A DNA stretch of 64,000 nt from Bidens hawaiensis. Taxonomy: Eukaryota; Streptophyta; Magnoliopsida; Asterales; Asteraceae. The stretch spans positions 4,863,001 through 4,927,000 of the forward strand of contig JAIQDT010000026.1 of assembly GCA_021521415.1 (NCBI GenBank), given 5' to 3'. Below the pieces are notes generated by a model, which searched no databases, was not told where the DNA came from, and saw only the letters and a program-made list of their open reading frames with translations. A program made the translations under genes and the position numbers. Below, one piece after another: positions 32,262-44,370 of the stretch (within the stretch, counting starts at the first letter, position 1; each line of letters opens with the position of its first letter).

Positions 32262-33030
32262 TGAGTCTGATTCGACTCCTTCAAGCTGGGCGACGGAGAA
32301 ACCTACGGGTTTTTCAGATTTTCCAGATTTTTGACCCAAAATCGAAGTTTTTGACATGGAAATGCTCGGGATTGAAAGGGCTATCGATTCCTAGTGATTT
32401 TAAACACAAAAGCCTGCATTTTGACACCAAAACAAGACGGTTTTTGACCCGAAAACTCTAGAAACGAAAGTGGGTGTTTTTGCTCGATTTGAGGCCGAAA
32501 ATGGTTATGAAAATGGATGATTTTCAAGAAGATCTTACCAAGAATAACAACAAACAGATTTGTGGACTCGGATTTGAAGTTTGAAGACTTTCTCTCTCTA
32601 GTTTCTCTCTCTAGAATGAGAGTGTTTGGGTGGGAAGTGTTGGTGGAAATGAAAGAGATGGTGTAAGAATACTTGATTTTCCGCTTAAATACTCGGGTGA
32701 CTCGGGTTCGGGTTTAGGCTACCGACGGGTCAAGACTAGTCGAGTTCATAAGTTTTTAAACAAACTAAAACTTTTTCAGCAAAACTTTTATAAAACCATT
32801 TTCCGAATAATTATTTGAAATCTTTTTAAATAAGAACATTTAATTTTTCGAAAGCATAAAAATTAATATTTTTCAGGCGTAAATGTCGTTTTATAAAATA
32901 AACATTTTAAATGATAAAAGCAGATTTTTCCAATGATATGGGTTCTGAACTTATCGTCCAAAATCCCAAAGTCTATAGTTTCCGATGATTTCACGATCCT
33001 AGTTTACCAATCGAATTTCAGGGCGTTACA

Positions 33031-34014
33031 TTCTCCCCAATTTAGAGGAATTTCGTCCCGAAATTTAGAACTTAGTATAGTTGATGCAATGATGTTTTAG
33101 ATCAAATGATCCCATGATGACCACTATGCGCCACTACCCCTAATTTTCGTCTTGGATACCACCCAAATCAAGTTGAAGGGGTTTATATATAGGGTGTACC
33201 AGCGGCTAACCCACCACTCCCTCAACTCCACTTGGGTGTTTCTTTCGACTCCTATTAGTTCAATGACACACAGGACGACACACTATTTTCCACTACAAGG
33301 CATCACCTTCAAGCTTTACATCAGACATATTCATTTCGGATTGAAGGGGTTTATATATAGGGTGTACCAGCGGCTAACCCACCACTCCTTCAATCTCCAA
33401 TGAATAATTCCCTCAATAACTCTTGAATTTAACGCCTCACAGCTGCCACGCTAACTATGAGTCCCTAATTCCAAGTCTCGCTTCAGACATAATCAACTTG
33501 TGCCGAAGGGGTTTATGTATAGGGTGTACCAGCGGCTAACCCACCACTCCTTCAACATTCATTGATTAATTCCCTACACGAAGCTTGAGTTCATGACTCA
33601 TAGTTACACAATAGCATATTGTTTATACACGTATACACCTGTGAACTTGATGTAATTATATTCCGGACTATAATTACGAGTTCACCTTGTATCAATGTAT
33701 AAACTCCATTGTGTGCGGCTAGAAAAATCGACACGACACCACACACACACCCACAACCATGCTTCATGAATGCTAGAATGATGACAAATTTTGGCTCAAT
33801 GATACATAGTTTACCCCAATGTTTACATGATTAAGTATGCACAACTTGTGTTTTCCAGCACGAGTCATGGGTAGCCAAACTTGGTGTTATGCAAATAAGA
33901 GAATATTTATAAGCAAATAGGAACAACATGATACTTCATTGATTGATATTGGTCCCTGATTACATGATTACGATTACATAGACTCCAAGATTTCTAGAAT
34001 TACAAAGATGATGA
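33031..34014 (-). other. E4 3' untranslated region with polypurine tract and three TATA-hairpin repeats
   Basis: Next to the LTR the minus strand reads AAATTGGGGAGAA, the polypurine tract. Three copies of the LTR core lie at about 33162-33236, 33329-33405 and 33490-33560, spaced 168 and 162 bp, within diverged tandem units of about 165 bp. Their flanking arms pair: CCCAAATCAAGTTGAAGG with CCCTCAACTCCACTTGGG (14 of 18) and ATTCATTTCGGATTGAAGG with CCTTCAATCTCCAATGAAT (16 of 19); the third pairs less well. No ORF is supported. Confidence 0.85.
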
Positions 34015-37000
34015 CTATGCGAACAGATGAGGGTATTCCTCCTTCATCTTAACCTCTCGCTCCCATGTGAACTCGGGTCCACGATGGTTGTTCCAACGTA
34101 CCTTGACTATGGGTATCCGGCTTCGCTTAGTCCTTTTGACTTCTCGATCTAGGATCTCGACAGGTTCCTCAACAAAGTGTAGTTTGTCGTCGATGCGAAC
34201 CGTGTCGATCGGGATTTGAGCGGTCTCGTCAACGAGGCACTTTTTGAGTTGCGACACATGAAAAACGTTGTGAACACGGCTGAGTTCTGGAGGCAATTCC
34301 AAGCGATAGGCTACGGGTCCGACCTTTTCGATGATCTTGAAAGGTCCTACGTACCTTGGAGCAAACTTTCCCTTTTTTCCCGAAGCGAACAATGCCCTTC
34401 CAGGGGGAAACTTTGAGCATTACGCGATCGCCTATTTGGAACTCCAGAGGTTTGCGGCGTTTGTCAGCGTAATACTTGTGTCGACAGCGGGCGTCCTTAA
34501 GTCTTTGCTGGATGATGGCGATACTGTCAGTGGTTTCCTGTATCAGTTCCGGGCCGAGGATTTGAGAATCTCCGGTCTCGGACCAACACAGTGGAGAACG
34601 ACATTTCCTGCCATAGAGTGCCTCGAATGGTGCGCATTTGATGGTAGCATGATAGCTGTTATTGTATGAGAACTCTGCAAGAGGAAGGTGAGTCTCCCAG
34701 CTACTACCGAATTCAAGGATACAGGCTCTGAGCATATCCTCCAGGGTTTGTATGGTCCTTTCGCTCTGACCGTCCGTTTCAGGATGATAGGCAGAGCTAA
34801 GTTTCACACTTGTCCCAAAGGCTTTCTGAAATGACTTCCAGAACCTTGACGCAAAAGAGGGGTCACGGTCAGACGTGATGCCCTTAGGCACACCGTGACG
34901 GGTTACGATCTCACGAATGTAAATCCGCGCCAGCTTCTCCGTAGTGTAGTCCTCGCGGACAGGGAGAAAATGGGCAGACTTGGTCAAGTAATCCACGATA
35001 ACCCAAATCGTGTCATAACCGCTGGGTGTCCGCGGGAGTTTGGTAATGAAGTCCATAGCGACTTCGTCCCACTTCCACTGCGGTATGATCGGTTGCTGTA
35101 GCAGGCCAGATGGTCTCTGATGTTCAGTCTTGATCCGCGAGCATGTTAGACATCTACCGACGTACAAAGCTATGACTTTCTTCATACCCGGCCACCAGAA
35201 GTGAGACTTGAGATTCTGATACATTTTATCACTGCCTGGGTGAATAGAGTATCTGGATTTGTGCGCTTCGTTCAGGATGAGTTCTCGAAGTGGTTCAGAG
35301 TTTGGAATCCACATGCGATTTAAGTAGTAAAGTATACCATCAGACTTGGTTTCAAACTTCCGTTCGGCACCGCAAGATAGCATATTTTTGAGATCACCAC
35401 CAGCAATCGCTTGCTTTTGAGCTTCAAGAACCATGGAGGGAAGATTGGACTGAATACGGATCGCATGCAACTGGGTCCTTTCCTTGCGACTTAACGCGTC
35501 AGCCACTACGTTAGCCTTTCCAGGGTGGTAGCGGATTTCGCAGTCATAGTCACTTAGGAGTTCAACCCATCGACGTTGTCGCATGTTTAGCTCCCTTTGA
35601 TTGAGGATGTGTTGTAGGCTCTTGTGGTCGGTGAAGATGACACATTTCGTACCGTATAGGTAGTGTCTCCATATTTTTAAGGCAAAGACCACAGCACCCA
35701 ATTCCAAGTCATGAGTGACATAATTCCTCTCATGACTCTTGAGTTGACGCGAGGCGTAAGCGATGACCTTACCGCGTTGCATTAAGACGCAGCCTAGACC
35801 TTGGCTCGAGGCGTCGCAATAAACAACAAAATCATCGTTACCCTCAGGAAGTGACAGGATTGGTGCATGACAGAGTTTATGTTTCAATGTTTGGAAAGCC
35901 TCTTCCTGCTCTTGGCTCCAAATGAACGGTTCCCCTTTTTGAGTTAACATTGTGAGAGGCAATACGATCTTTGAAAAGTTCGAGATGAATCGACGGTAGT
36001 ACCCAGCTAAACCAAGAAATGAACGAATTTCGGTTGGCGTTGTAGGCGCTCCCCAATTTTTGATGGCTTCAATCTTGGCAGGGTCGACATGAATGCCTTC
36101 CTTGTTAATGATGTGACCTAAGAATTGAATTTCCCTTAGCCAGAATTCGCATTTGGAGAATTTGGCGTAGAGTTGCTCTTTCCTCAGCAGATCCAAGGTA
36201 AGCCTGAGATGAAGCTCATGGTCGGCTTTAGAGCGGGAATAAACGAGAATATCGTCAATGAAGACGATAACAAACTGGTCCAGGTATGGACGACAAACGC
36301 GATTCATGAGATCCATGAACACCGCAGGGGCATTCGTCAAACCAAAAGGCATGACTAGGAACTCGTAGTGTCCATAACGAGTTCTGAAAGCGGTTTTCGC
36401 GATGTCGTCCTCCATGACGCGTACTTGGTGATAACCTGAGCGTAGGTCGATCTTGGAAAAGTAAGTGGCTCCTTGCAGCTGGTCGAAAAGATCGTCAATC
36501 CTTGGTAATGGATACCGATTCTTGACCGTGAGTTTGTTAAGCTCACGATAGTCTATGCACATCCGGAAAGATCCGTCCTTCTTCTTGACGAAGAGGACTG
36601 GAGCTCCCCATGGAGATGAACTAGGGCGAATAAAACCCTTGTCTAGTAGTTCCTGTAGCTGGCTCGATAATTCCTGCATTTCTGACGGAGCCAAACGATA
36701 CGGAGATTTTGCCACGGGGGTTGCACCGGGAACTAATTCGATGCGGAATTCGACTTGTCGGCTAGGAGGTAGTCCGGGTAAGTCTTTAGGAAAAACGTCT
36801 GGAAATTCACGCACGACGGGGACATCAGAGAGCTTCTTCCCCAAAGATTTCTTGATGGAGACATGAGCTAGGAAGGCGAGACACTTCTTTCGAAGGCATC
36901 GCCGAGCTTTAAAGCAGGAGATTAATTTCAGACATCTACCTGATCTTTCTCCTTGAATAATTATGGACTCGCCAGAAGAACAAGGAACGCGAATGAGCTT

Positions 37001-38476
37001 CTCAGCACACACCACTTCCGCGTGGTTGATGGACAACCAATCCATCCCAACAATTACATCGAAACTTCCTAATTGCATAGGGATGAGGTCAATGCTAAGA
37101 GGCGTCTGATCAAACGTAAGCGTGCAATTGCGAACGATTTCGTTCACTTGGGTAGACTCTCCGTTTGCCAATTCGACAGAGAAAGCGGGGTCTAAGACAG
37201 AGGTTCCTAGATTAAGCAATGGGACCAATGCGCTAGAAATAAAACTTCTATCTGCACCCGTATCAAATAGAATAGAAACCCAGAGATTGTTGAGAATGAA
37301 CGTACCAGTAATGACGTCAGGATTTTGGCGAGCTTCAGCAGCGCCAATAGTAAAGGCTCGGCCTCGGGCCGGAGGAAGATTTGCAAGACGAGGACACCTG
37401 CTCTTGAAGTGGTCCGTGGCTCCACACTCGAAACAGCCTCGAGTGTTGCTGGGTTGGGAACTGCTGCTCTGTATTGCCAGTTGATTACCTTGAAATCTGC
37501 AGCGTTCCGCTAGGTGCCCCAAACGCCCACAGTTCGTGCATTTCCAGCACGGGGTTCCGGCAGGGTGATGAAATTGGCAAGTGCCGCACATGGGGTGAAC
37601 CCCAGTGTACTCCCTCTTTGGCCTTCCAGAAGGGGTGGGAGCAGGTGCGACAGAGCTGATTGGGGTTGCGGGAGTAACCATCGCGTAACTGCTAGCCTTA
37701 CGCTTTTTGATGCGGTTGATCTTTTTGGATGAGCCCTCGGCGGCCTTGCCCGTACCTTTGGCTAGGACCCCAGTCTTAACCTGGTCCTGGGTCAGTCGGG
37801 CAGCTAGTTCAATGGCCGCTTGTAGGGTTGATGGGTCAGCCCCGATAACGATTCCACGGACAGTGTCAGGTAGGCCATTGATGTAAAGCTCAATAGCCCG
37901 GGAGGGAGGGGTGACCAAGTGTGGTACGAGAAGGGAGAGCTCGTGAAAACGCTCCGTGTACCCTTGGTGATCAGCGCCCGTCATTCTGTGCACCCAAAAC
38001 TCAGCTTCAAGTTTCTGCACCTCACTGCGAGGTACGAACTCGCGGGTAACCAAAGCTACGAATTCCGACCAGGTCATGGCCAAGGCAGCCTCACGCCCGC
38101 GGGTTCTTATCTCGTTGTTCCACCAGGTCAGCGCGCGTTTAGACAACATGCTTGCCGCGTGCGTGACCTTCAGTGTCTCAGGGCACGAGCTAATAACAAA
38201 GGCAGCCTCCATCTTTTCGATCCACTGGAGGAGACCAACGGCGCCTTCTGAACCGCTGAAGCTGGTGGGTTTGGTAGCCATGAAGTCCTTGTATGGCTTA
38301 TTTGCTGGTTCATTTGCGTTCTGAGCTGGAATTTGGTTGGCCCCAGAGGTTCCTTCTTGCCTCAGCCCCTGGCTGATGGCTGTTACCATGCCTGGTAACA
38401 CAGCCGCGATCTGCTGGGCTATAAGGTTGGCTAGATCAGCGGAGTCCAAGGGGGCGGGTGCACGTCTGGGAGGCAT
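34015..38476 (-). CDS. E4 Gag-Pol polyprotein, one frameshift near the end
   Basis: The start at 38476 ([14 protein letters not shown]) is preferred over an in-frame Met 18 codons upstream because it is the usual Gag start in this lineage. Order, with residues counted from that start: Gag domain about 60-240 ([27 protein letters not shown]), zinc knuckles [14 protein letters not shown] and [14 protein letters not shown] about 315-370, protease [11 protein letters not shown] about 404, RT with DLRSGYHQ and FIDDILVYS about 738, RNase H ([32 protein letters not shown]), and integrase with its zinc region, AMDFITKLP about 1140, [11 protein letters not shown] and GQSERTIQT. The frame leaves register at a T6 run (34373-34378, plus strand); the GPF module and a chromodomain-like tail ([15 protein letters not shown]) continue in the neighbouring frame to 34015. 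All catalytic residues looked for are present. Confidence 0.93.
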
Positions 38477-38724
38477 TCTTGACAAAACGAAAAAAAAAAC
38501 GAGCGTTAGATAGAATCGATGACACGCCAAAGATTAAGAATAGAGGACATAGATTATACCAAGAACACAGAATGACATGGCTCAAGAGATTAACAGTTAA
38601 TATACAACACATAAGCACGCAGCACGTATATAAGTGTAGACATGTGATTGTGATGCATGAGCTATCTAGAGTCAAGGATCCTAGGTTATAGTCTAGGTCG
38701 GTTTCCTAATTCCCTATAACCACT

Positions 38725-38737
38725 GGCTCTGATACCA
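38725..38737 (-). promoter_or_regulatory. E4 primer binding site
   Basis: On the minus strand TGGTATCAGAGCC begins three bases after the 5' LTR; it is a perfect initiator tRNA-Met type site. The 248 bp between it and the Gag start show nothing else. Confidence 0.95.
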
Positions 38738-38740
38738 ATC

Positions 38741-41241
38741 TGTCACACCCCGATCGTGATGGCGGAATAATCGAGGCGCGGCGACTAAGTCGTGATTGTT
38801 GAGCACAATAGTATAAAAGTCTAAATGCATAAACATAACCAAAATGTCAAATATTACACCATCCAGGTAACATGAAACAAACTGTTTTAATACAAAATAT
38901 CAAGTTTCCAAACAACTCCTAGACTAGCCTTCATATCTCTAAGGCCTCTAAACTTGCTAGGGATTTCTTGCTGCATTATTTCCTGAAAACATGTAACAAA
39001 CTGTCAACTACATAAAGTAGATGAGTGAATTCATAGGTTTAAAGAAAAAGAGTTTATACACAAACATACTAGTATAGGTTGTAGGGGTTTATATATAGGG
39101 TGTACCTGCGGCTAACCCACCACTCCTACAACTTATACTACTATGTTTGGATATAATACCCGGTTTTAAGATGGTTTGTAAGAAAAGGGCTCTTGGTTTT
39201 CCCAAAGAGGTTTTTGTAGTAAGTAAAACATGAAATGTTCTCCTGGACTCTCAGCGGGCTTATTATTCTCCCATTAGAGTCGTTTGTGATAAGATTACTC
39301 AAAGATTTGTGGTCTCCCAACGATACATGTAGCACATAGCAGTTAAGCATAAATGAGGACATATAGATTTGAGCATGCTAAGTTTACTAGATAAACCAAC
39401 ACCAAGATCCCACAGTTTTCTAGTATCCAAGATGATGGTGAATAAATGATGATGATGATGAATGAAGATGAAACTCAATGATCACACAAGACTTGATTGA
39501 TCCCACGCAAGACTTAAACCAAGACTACCTCGTTCTTGTCATCCAGGACTCAGCTAGGTTCTACCGAGAGTAGGATAGACTCCCCAAAGAATCCTGGGTT
39601 CCCTTGGTCCCTACCGAGACTAGTATAGGTCCTCAAGAGTTATGGATTTCACCGAGACTAGTATGAAATCCCATGAGTTACGAGTGCCACCGAGAATAGA
39701 ATGCCACTCATGGTCGCGAGTTCTACCGAGAGTAGAATAAACTCTCGCGTCCAATTCAACTCATGATGCTTTGATCTCTAGATTTCCATGCTGACACAAT
39801 GACTATGATGATATGAATATGATTCCCATTTCCCATGATGTCAATGTTCATAGAATTTCCCATACTCATTGATTTCCAATGTTCTTAGATCTCCATAAGT
39901 TGATGGGTTTTCCCCATGTTCATAGATTTCCAAAGTTTATAGTTTAAAGAGTGTTTGCATAAATGATTTTTATCCAAACGTGTAAAGTTACCATGTTTCC
40001 ACCCCATAGTTTTGAAAAGCTTAAATAGGGGCTATGAACTCACCTTGATCTCGGGTTAGGATGGTGCTACAATAGATCTCCTTAGCCTAGAGTTGAACAT
40101 AAATATAAGGTTAACAACGTGCTATAAGTCTAAGAAAACGAGCTTACGCGGCCTCGAGCAAAAACTGGGTTTTAAAGACGAAACAGCTTGGTTCTGGCTT
40201 GATTCGATCGAATAGGAACACGTTCGATCGAATAGACACACATTCGATCGAATCTGTGGCACACTCGATCGAACTAGAAACACATTTGGTCGAACCAGTT
40301 GGAAAAACTCGTTCGGTCGAACATGGAACTTGTTCGATCGAATAGACACTCGTTCGATCGAATACGAAACTCATTCGGTCGAATGAGTTGGAGACCATTC
40401 GGTTGCTTTCCTATTCGATCGACTGAACTGATTCGATCGACTGGACTGATTCGATCGACTGGTTCGATCGAATGAGTCTGATTCGACTCCTTCAAGCTGG
40501 GCGACGGAGAAACCTACGGGTTTTTCAGATTTTCCAGATTTTTGACCCAAAATCGAAGTTTTTGACATGGAAATGCTCGGGATTGAAAGGGCTATCGATT
40601 CCTAGTGATTTTAAACACAAAAGCCTGCATTTTGACACCAAAACAAGACGGTTTTTGACCCGAAAACTCTAGAAACGAAAGTGGGTGTTTTTGCTCGATT
40701 TGAGGCCGAAAATGGTTATGAAAATGGATGATTTTCAAGAAGATCTTACCAAGAATAACAACAAACAGATTTGTGGACTCGGATTTGAAGTTTGAAGACT
40801 TTCTCTCTCTAGTTTCTCTCTCTAGAATGAGAGTGTTTGGGTGGGAAGTGTTGGTGGAAATGAAAGAGATGGTGTAAGAATACTTGATTTTCCGCTTAAA
40901 TACTCGGGTGACTCGGGTTCGGGTTTAGGCTACCGACGGGTCAAGACTAGTCGAGTTCATAAGTTTTTAAACAAACTAAAACTTTTTCAGCAAAACTTTT
41001 ATAAAACCATTTTCCGAATAATTATTTGAAATCTTTTTAAATAAGAACATTTAATTTTTCGAAAGCATAAAAATTAATATTTTTCAGGCGTAAATGTCGT
41101 TTTATAAAATAAACATTTTAAATGATAAAAGCAGATTTTTCCAATGATATGGGTTCCGAACTTATCGTCCAAAATCCCAAAGTCTATAGTTTCCGATGAT
41201 TTCACGATCCTAGTTTACCAATCGAATTTCAGGGCGTTACA
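38741..41241 (-). repeat. E4 5' LTR, 2501 bp
   Basis: It is nearly identical to 30530-33030 at a constant offset of 8211 bp, with no length difference. It carries the same hairpins and arrays: TATA hairpin 39065-39145, ACCGAGA set 39556-39751, TTCGATCGAA array 40203-40472. This copy would drive the genomic transcript leftward. Confidence 0.95.
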
Positions 41242-42308
41242 ATAACCCCGCCTTAGATCCTGCTATGCACGCGGCTATCGTCGACGAGGTTTACCAGGTG
41301 CTCCATAGCGCCATTCCCGAGATCGTTTTTGAGGTCGTTAGGGCCATGGAAGAGTCATTGGTTGGTAAAGGTTCGGATAAAGGGAAGAAATGTAAGGTGA
41401 CGTAGGTCGAGGAAGAGGAAGAGGTGTATGTACCGAGTGGGGATAAGGACGAGGTTCGGACTATTAGTGTATCTACTCGGGGTTGTTCGTATGGGGACTT
41501 CAAAAAGTGTGACCCTCCTTCTTTCGATGGTACTAAAGATGCTTTGGCAGCTCATCAGTGGGTGAGAGAGATGGAGGCTGTTCTGAGGGTTAGTAAGTGC
41601 AAGGGAGATGACATGGTCACTTATGCTACCGCCTCGTTTCGTTCCGAGGCATTATGTTGGTGGGATAATCTGGTGCAGGCTATGGGTGATCGGTTGATTA
41701 GGAGGATGACATGGGATGGATTGAAGAAGTTGGTTCTCGATCAGTTTAGTCCTCCGCACGAATTGGATAAAATTGAACATGAATTCTTGACCTTGGAGGC
41801 GGGTAGTATGACACATCGGGAATACACCACAAAGTTCAACAAGATGGCTCGCTTATGTCCCAATCTGGTTACCCCTGAGGCAAAAATGATTAAGAAGTAT
41901 GTGAAGGGCCTCCCGGTGGATATTCGTAGGGGTGTGGTGACCACCGACATGAACTCCTTTCACTCGGTGGTTAGCTTGGCAGGTACATTGTATGATCAGA
42001 GGGAGAAGTTACCGCCGACCGAGGCTAGGAAGACTTGGAACACTAATTCGTATGGTAAGCGGCCCGGGGGAAACAATTTTAGTTCGTCTGGGAAAAGGGT
42101 GAAGACTGAGACTTCTGAGTTTAGGAGGGATGCGGCATTCAGTAATTGCAAGAAGTGCGGCAAACTACACAAGGGGGACTGTAAGAGTGGGTCCGACACC
42201 TGTTTTCGTTGCGATAAAGTTGGGCACCCCCATTACGAGTGTCTGACTCTGAGTTGTTTCCGCTGTAAGGGTTCCGGTCACTTGTCATCAAACTGTCCTA
42301 CTAGTTAG
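41242..42308 (+). pseudogene. E3 gag, 3' fragment after E4
   Basis: The first five bases are the right copy of the ATAAC duplication. The frame reads ALDPAMHAAIVDEVYQV, has a TAG at 41403-41405, and is then open from 41424: FKKCDPPSFDGTKDALAAHQWV, LCWWDNLVQAMG, KLVLDQFSPPHELDKIEHEF and LCPNLVTPEAKMIKKYVKGLP are Gag blocks of chromoviruses. Three zinc-knuckle-like motifs follow (CKKCGKLHKGDC, CFRCDKVGHPHYEC, CFRCKGSGHLSSNC). It ends at TAG 42306-42308. Confidence 0.88.
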
Positions 42309-43040
42309 GTGGGTGAGTCCGGTCAGGGGACTTCCTCAAGAGGGAAGATGGAAGAGAAGCCGAAGGTCAGGGCAAGGGCCTTCAACATCTCCAAAAAGGA
42401 GGTGAAGGATGATGCGGATGTCGTTTTAGGTACTTTTCCTTATTTAGTTTTCATTCCACCTTTATAATTTATTGTTCCTTTGAAATCGTATGTGTTGACC
42501 GTGTAGCTAAGCAGTAGTATAATATCGTCCCAGGTACTTTTCTACTTGATGAGTTACAGGCGTCAGTTTTATTTGATTCGGGCGCTAGTAGAAGTTTTTT
42601 GTCTACCGCTTTCTTTTCCTCGTTGAATAAATCACCCGAGAGCGTAGTCAATGTGTTTGAGGTTGAGTTCGCCGTAGGAAAATCCGTGTCCGTGTCTAGG
42701 GCTATTCAGGGTTGTTCCATCGAGTTGTCTGGGTATAGATTTCCGGTGCGGTCGTATTTGATGCCGGTGGTTGTTTCGATGTGGTGCTCGGGATGGATTG
42801 GCTTGCGAGTGTTGATGCTCAGATCATTTATGGTCAGAAACTCTTTCGTTTAAGGACCCCGGATGGGACTCAAATTACGGTCTTCGGTGATCAGAATGTT
42901 GCGACGCCACATATTATATCCATGCTTAAGGCGGGAAAATTGATGCAGCGGGGGTGCGGGGCATATCTGGCGTATGCTATAAACATAAATACCGAGGTGG
43001 CTACCGTTGGTGATGTTCCTATTGTTCGGGATTTCCTGGA
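42309..43040 (+). pseudogene. E3 protease region, broken
   Basis: The frame passes through RARAFNISKKEVKDDADVVLGTF, is interrupted by a 104-bp insertion (42430-42533), and continues as LLDELQASVLFDSGASRSFLS with the active-site DSGA. A frame change near 42780 leads to VLGMDWLASVDAQIIYG. Near the end VGDVPIVRDFLDVFPDDL links to RT. It would cleave Gag-Pol. Confidence 0.85.
42430..42533 (+). other. 104-bp GT...AG insertion in E3 protease, flanked by an 11-bp direct repeat
   Basis: The insertion starts GTACTTTTCC and ends ATCGTCCCAG. AGGTACTTTTC occurs at 42428-42438 and 42532-42542, so excising 104 bp leaves an uninterrupted protease frame. The inserted DNA is A/T-rich and has stops. It could be an intron, or a small insertion with a target duplication; I see no terminal inverted repeats. 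Confidence 0.5.
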
Positions 43041-44370
43041 TGTATTTCCTGATGATTTGTCAGATGTGTCGCCGGACCGCGAGGTCGAATTCCAGATAGA
43101 CCTTGTGCCGGGCGCAAAACCCGTTGCCCGAGCTCCATACCGCCTAGCGCTGAATGAAATGAAAGAACTTATGGCTCAGTTGTAAGTCTTGATTGATAAG
43201 GGCTTTATTCGACCAAGCATCTCACCTTGGGGTGCCCCGGTCCTGTTCGTTAAGAAGAAGGACGGTAGCATGCGAATGTGCATTGACTACCGTGAATTGA
43301 ATAAGCTCATCGTTAAGAATCGGTACCCTCTCCCGAGGATCGACGACTTATTTGATCAGCTCCAAGGAGCTAGTTGGTTCTCGAAGATCGACCTTAGGTC
43401 TGGGTATCATCAGCTGAAAATTCGGGAGGAGGATATTCCTAAGACCTCCTTCCGCACTCGTTATGGGCATTATGAATTTCTTATGATGTCATTCGGTTTG
43501 ACCAACGCACCGGCTGCGTTCATGGACCTTATGAACCAAGTGTGTAGGATGATGCTCGATCATTCGGTTATTGTGTTCATCGACGACATTCTTGTGTACT
43601 ATAAAAGTGAATCCGATCACGCCGGTCATCTCATGGAAGTGCTGGAGGCCCTGCGGAAGAACAAATTGTATGCGAAATTTTCTAAGTGTTCCTTTTAGTT
43701 ACGTGAGGTTCAATTCTTGGGTCATGTTATTAACCCGAGTGGTATTCTGGTTGACCCTACAAAGGTGGAAGCCGTGAATGAATGGGAGTCTCCTAAGTCT
43801 CCATCTAAAATCCGTAATTTTTTTGGGTTTGGTGGGGTATTACCGCCGCTTTATTCCCGATTTTTTGAAAATGCTTCTTCACTGACCAAGTTGACTAAAA
43901 AGAGTGTTAAGTTCGTTTGGGGTACTGAGCAGGAGGAGGCTTTTCTCGAGTTGAAGAACAGGTTGACGCATGCCTCGATTTTAGCTTTACTCGATGGCAC
44001 CGATGACCTTGTGGTTTATTCTAATGCCTCTTATCAGGGGCTTGGGTGTGTTTTGATGCAGCGAGGTCGAGTCATCGCTTATGCCTCAGGGCAGTTGAAG
44101 CCTCATGAGGCGAATTATCCTACTCACGACTTGGAGCTGGCGGCGGTTGTGTTTGCACTTAAGTTGTGGAGGCATTATTGGTATGGGGTTCGTTGTGTTA
44201 TCTATACGGATCATAAGAGTTTAAAGTATTTCTTCGAGCAAAAGGAACTAAATATGCGACAGTGTAGATGGTTGGAGTTAATTAAGGACTACGATCTGGA
44301 GATTATGTACCATCCCAGTAAGGCTAACATGGTAACCTACGCGTTAAGCCGGAAGGAGAGACCAAAACCT
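43041..44370 (+). pseudogene. E3 reverse transcriptase and RNase H, broken
   Basis: RT motifs: [56 protein letters not shown] and the active-site [11 protein letters not shown]. Stops are at 43183-43185 and 43696-43698. RNase H shows VVYSNASYQG, in which the first catalytic Asp is Asn, then HDLELAAVV, IYTDHKSLK and MVTYALSRK, where the usual VADALS Asp is also replaced. Two of four RNase H acidic positions are therefore lost. Confidence 0.87.

Larger units (their letters stand above)
30530..33030 (-). repeat. E4 3' LTR, 2501 bp
   Basis: In element orientation it runs from 33030 (TGTAACGCCC) to 30530 (GGTGTGACA). It contains, in order, the TTCGATCGAA array, a set of ACCGAGA hairpins, a TATA-bearing hairpin and about 320 bp that would be R-U5. 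The run 31600-31730 has three diverged copies of ATGTTCATAGATTTCC. No gene is seen; short frames with repeated Arg/Ser/Asn come from the array. Confidence 0.95.
30530..41241 (-). mobile_element. E4: nearly intact, young Tekay-like Ty3/gypsy element, 10,712 bp
   Basis: Two 2501-bp LTRs, a primer binding site, a polyprotein frame of about 1415 codons, a 3' untranslated region, a polypurine tract and a perfect target duplication are all present. By eye I found two differences between the LTRs (near 30724/38935 and near 32946/41157), so the insertion is recent. The element lies in E3 gag in the opposite orientation. The one coding lesion I can see is a frameshift near 34373-34378 close to the end of integrase. 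If that break is a read error the element may be autonomous. Confidence 0.95.

Noticed and set aside
31911..32357. Short minus-strand frames rich in Arg/Ser/Asn (also at 40122-40568)
   Set aside because: They are translations of the TTCGATCGAA array in the E4 LTR and have no protein support.
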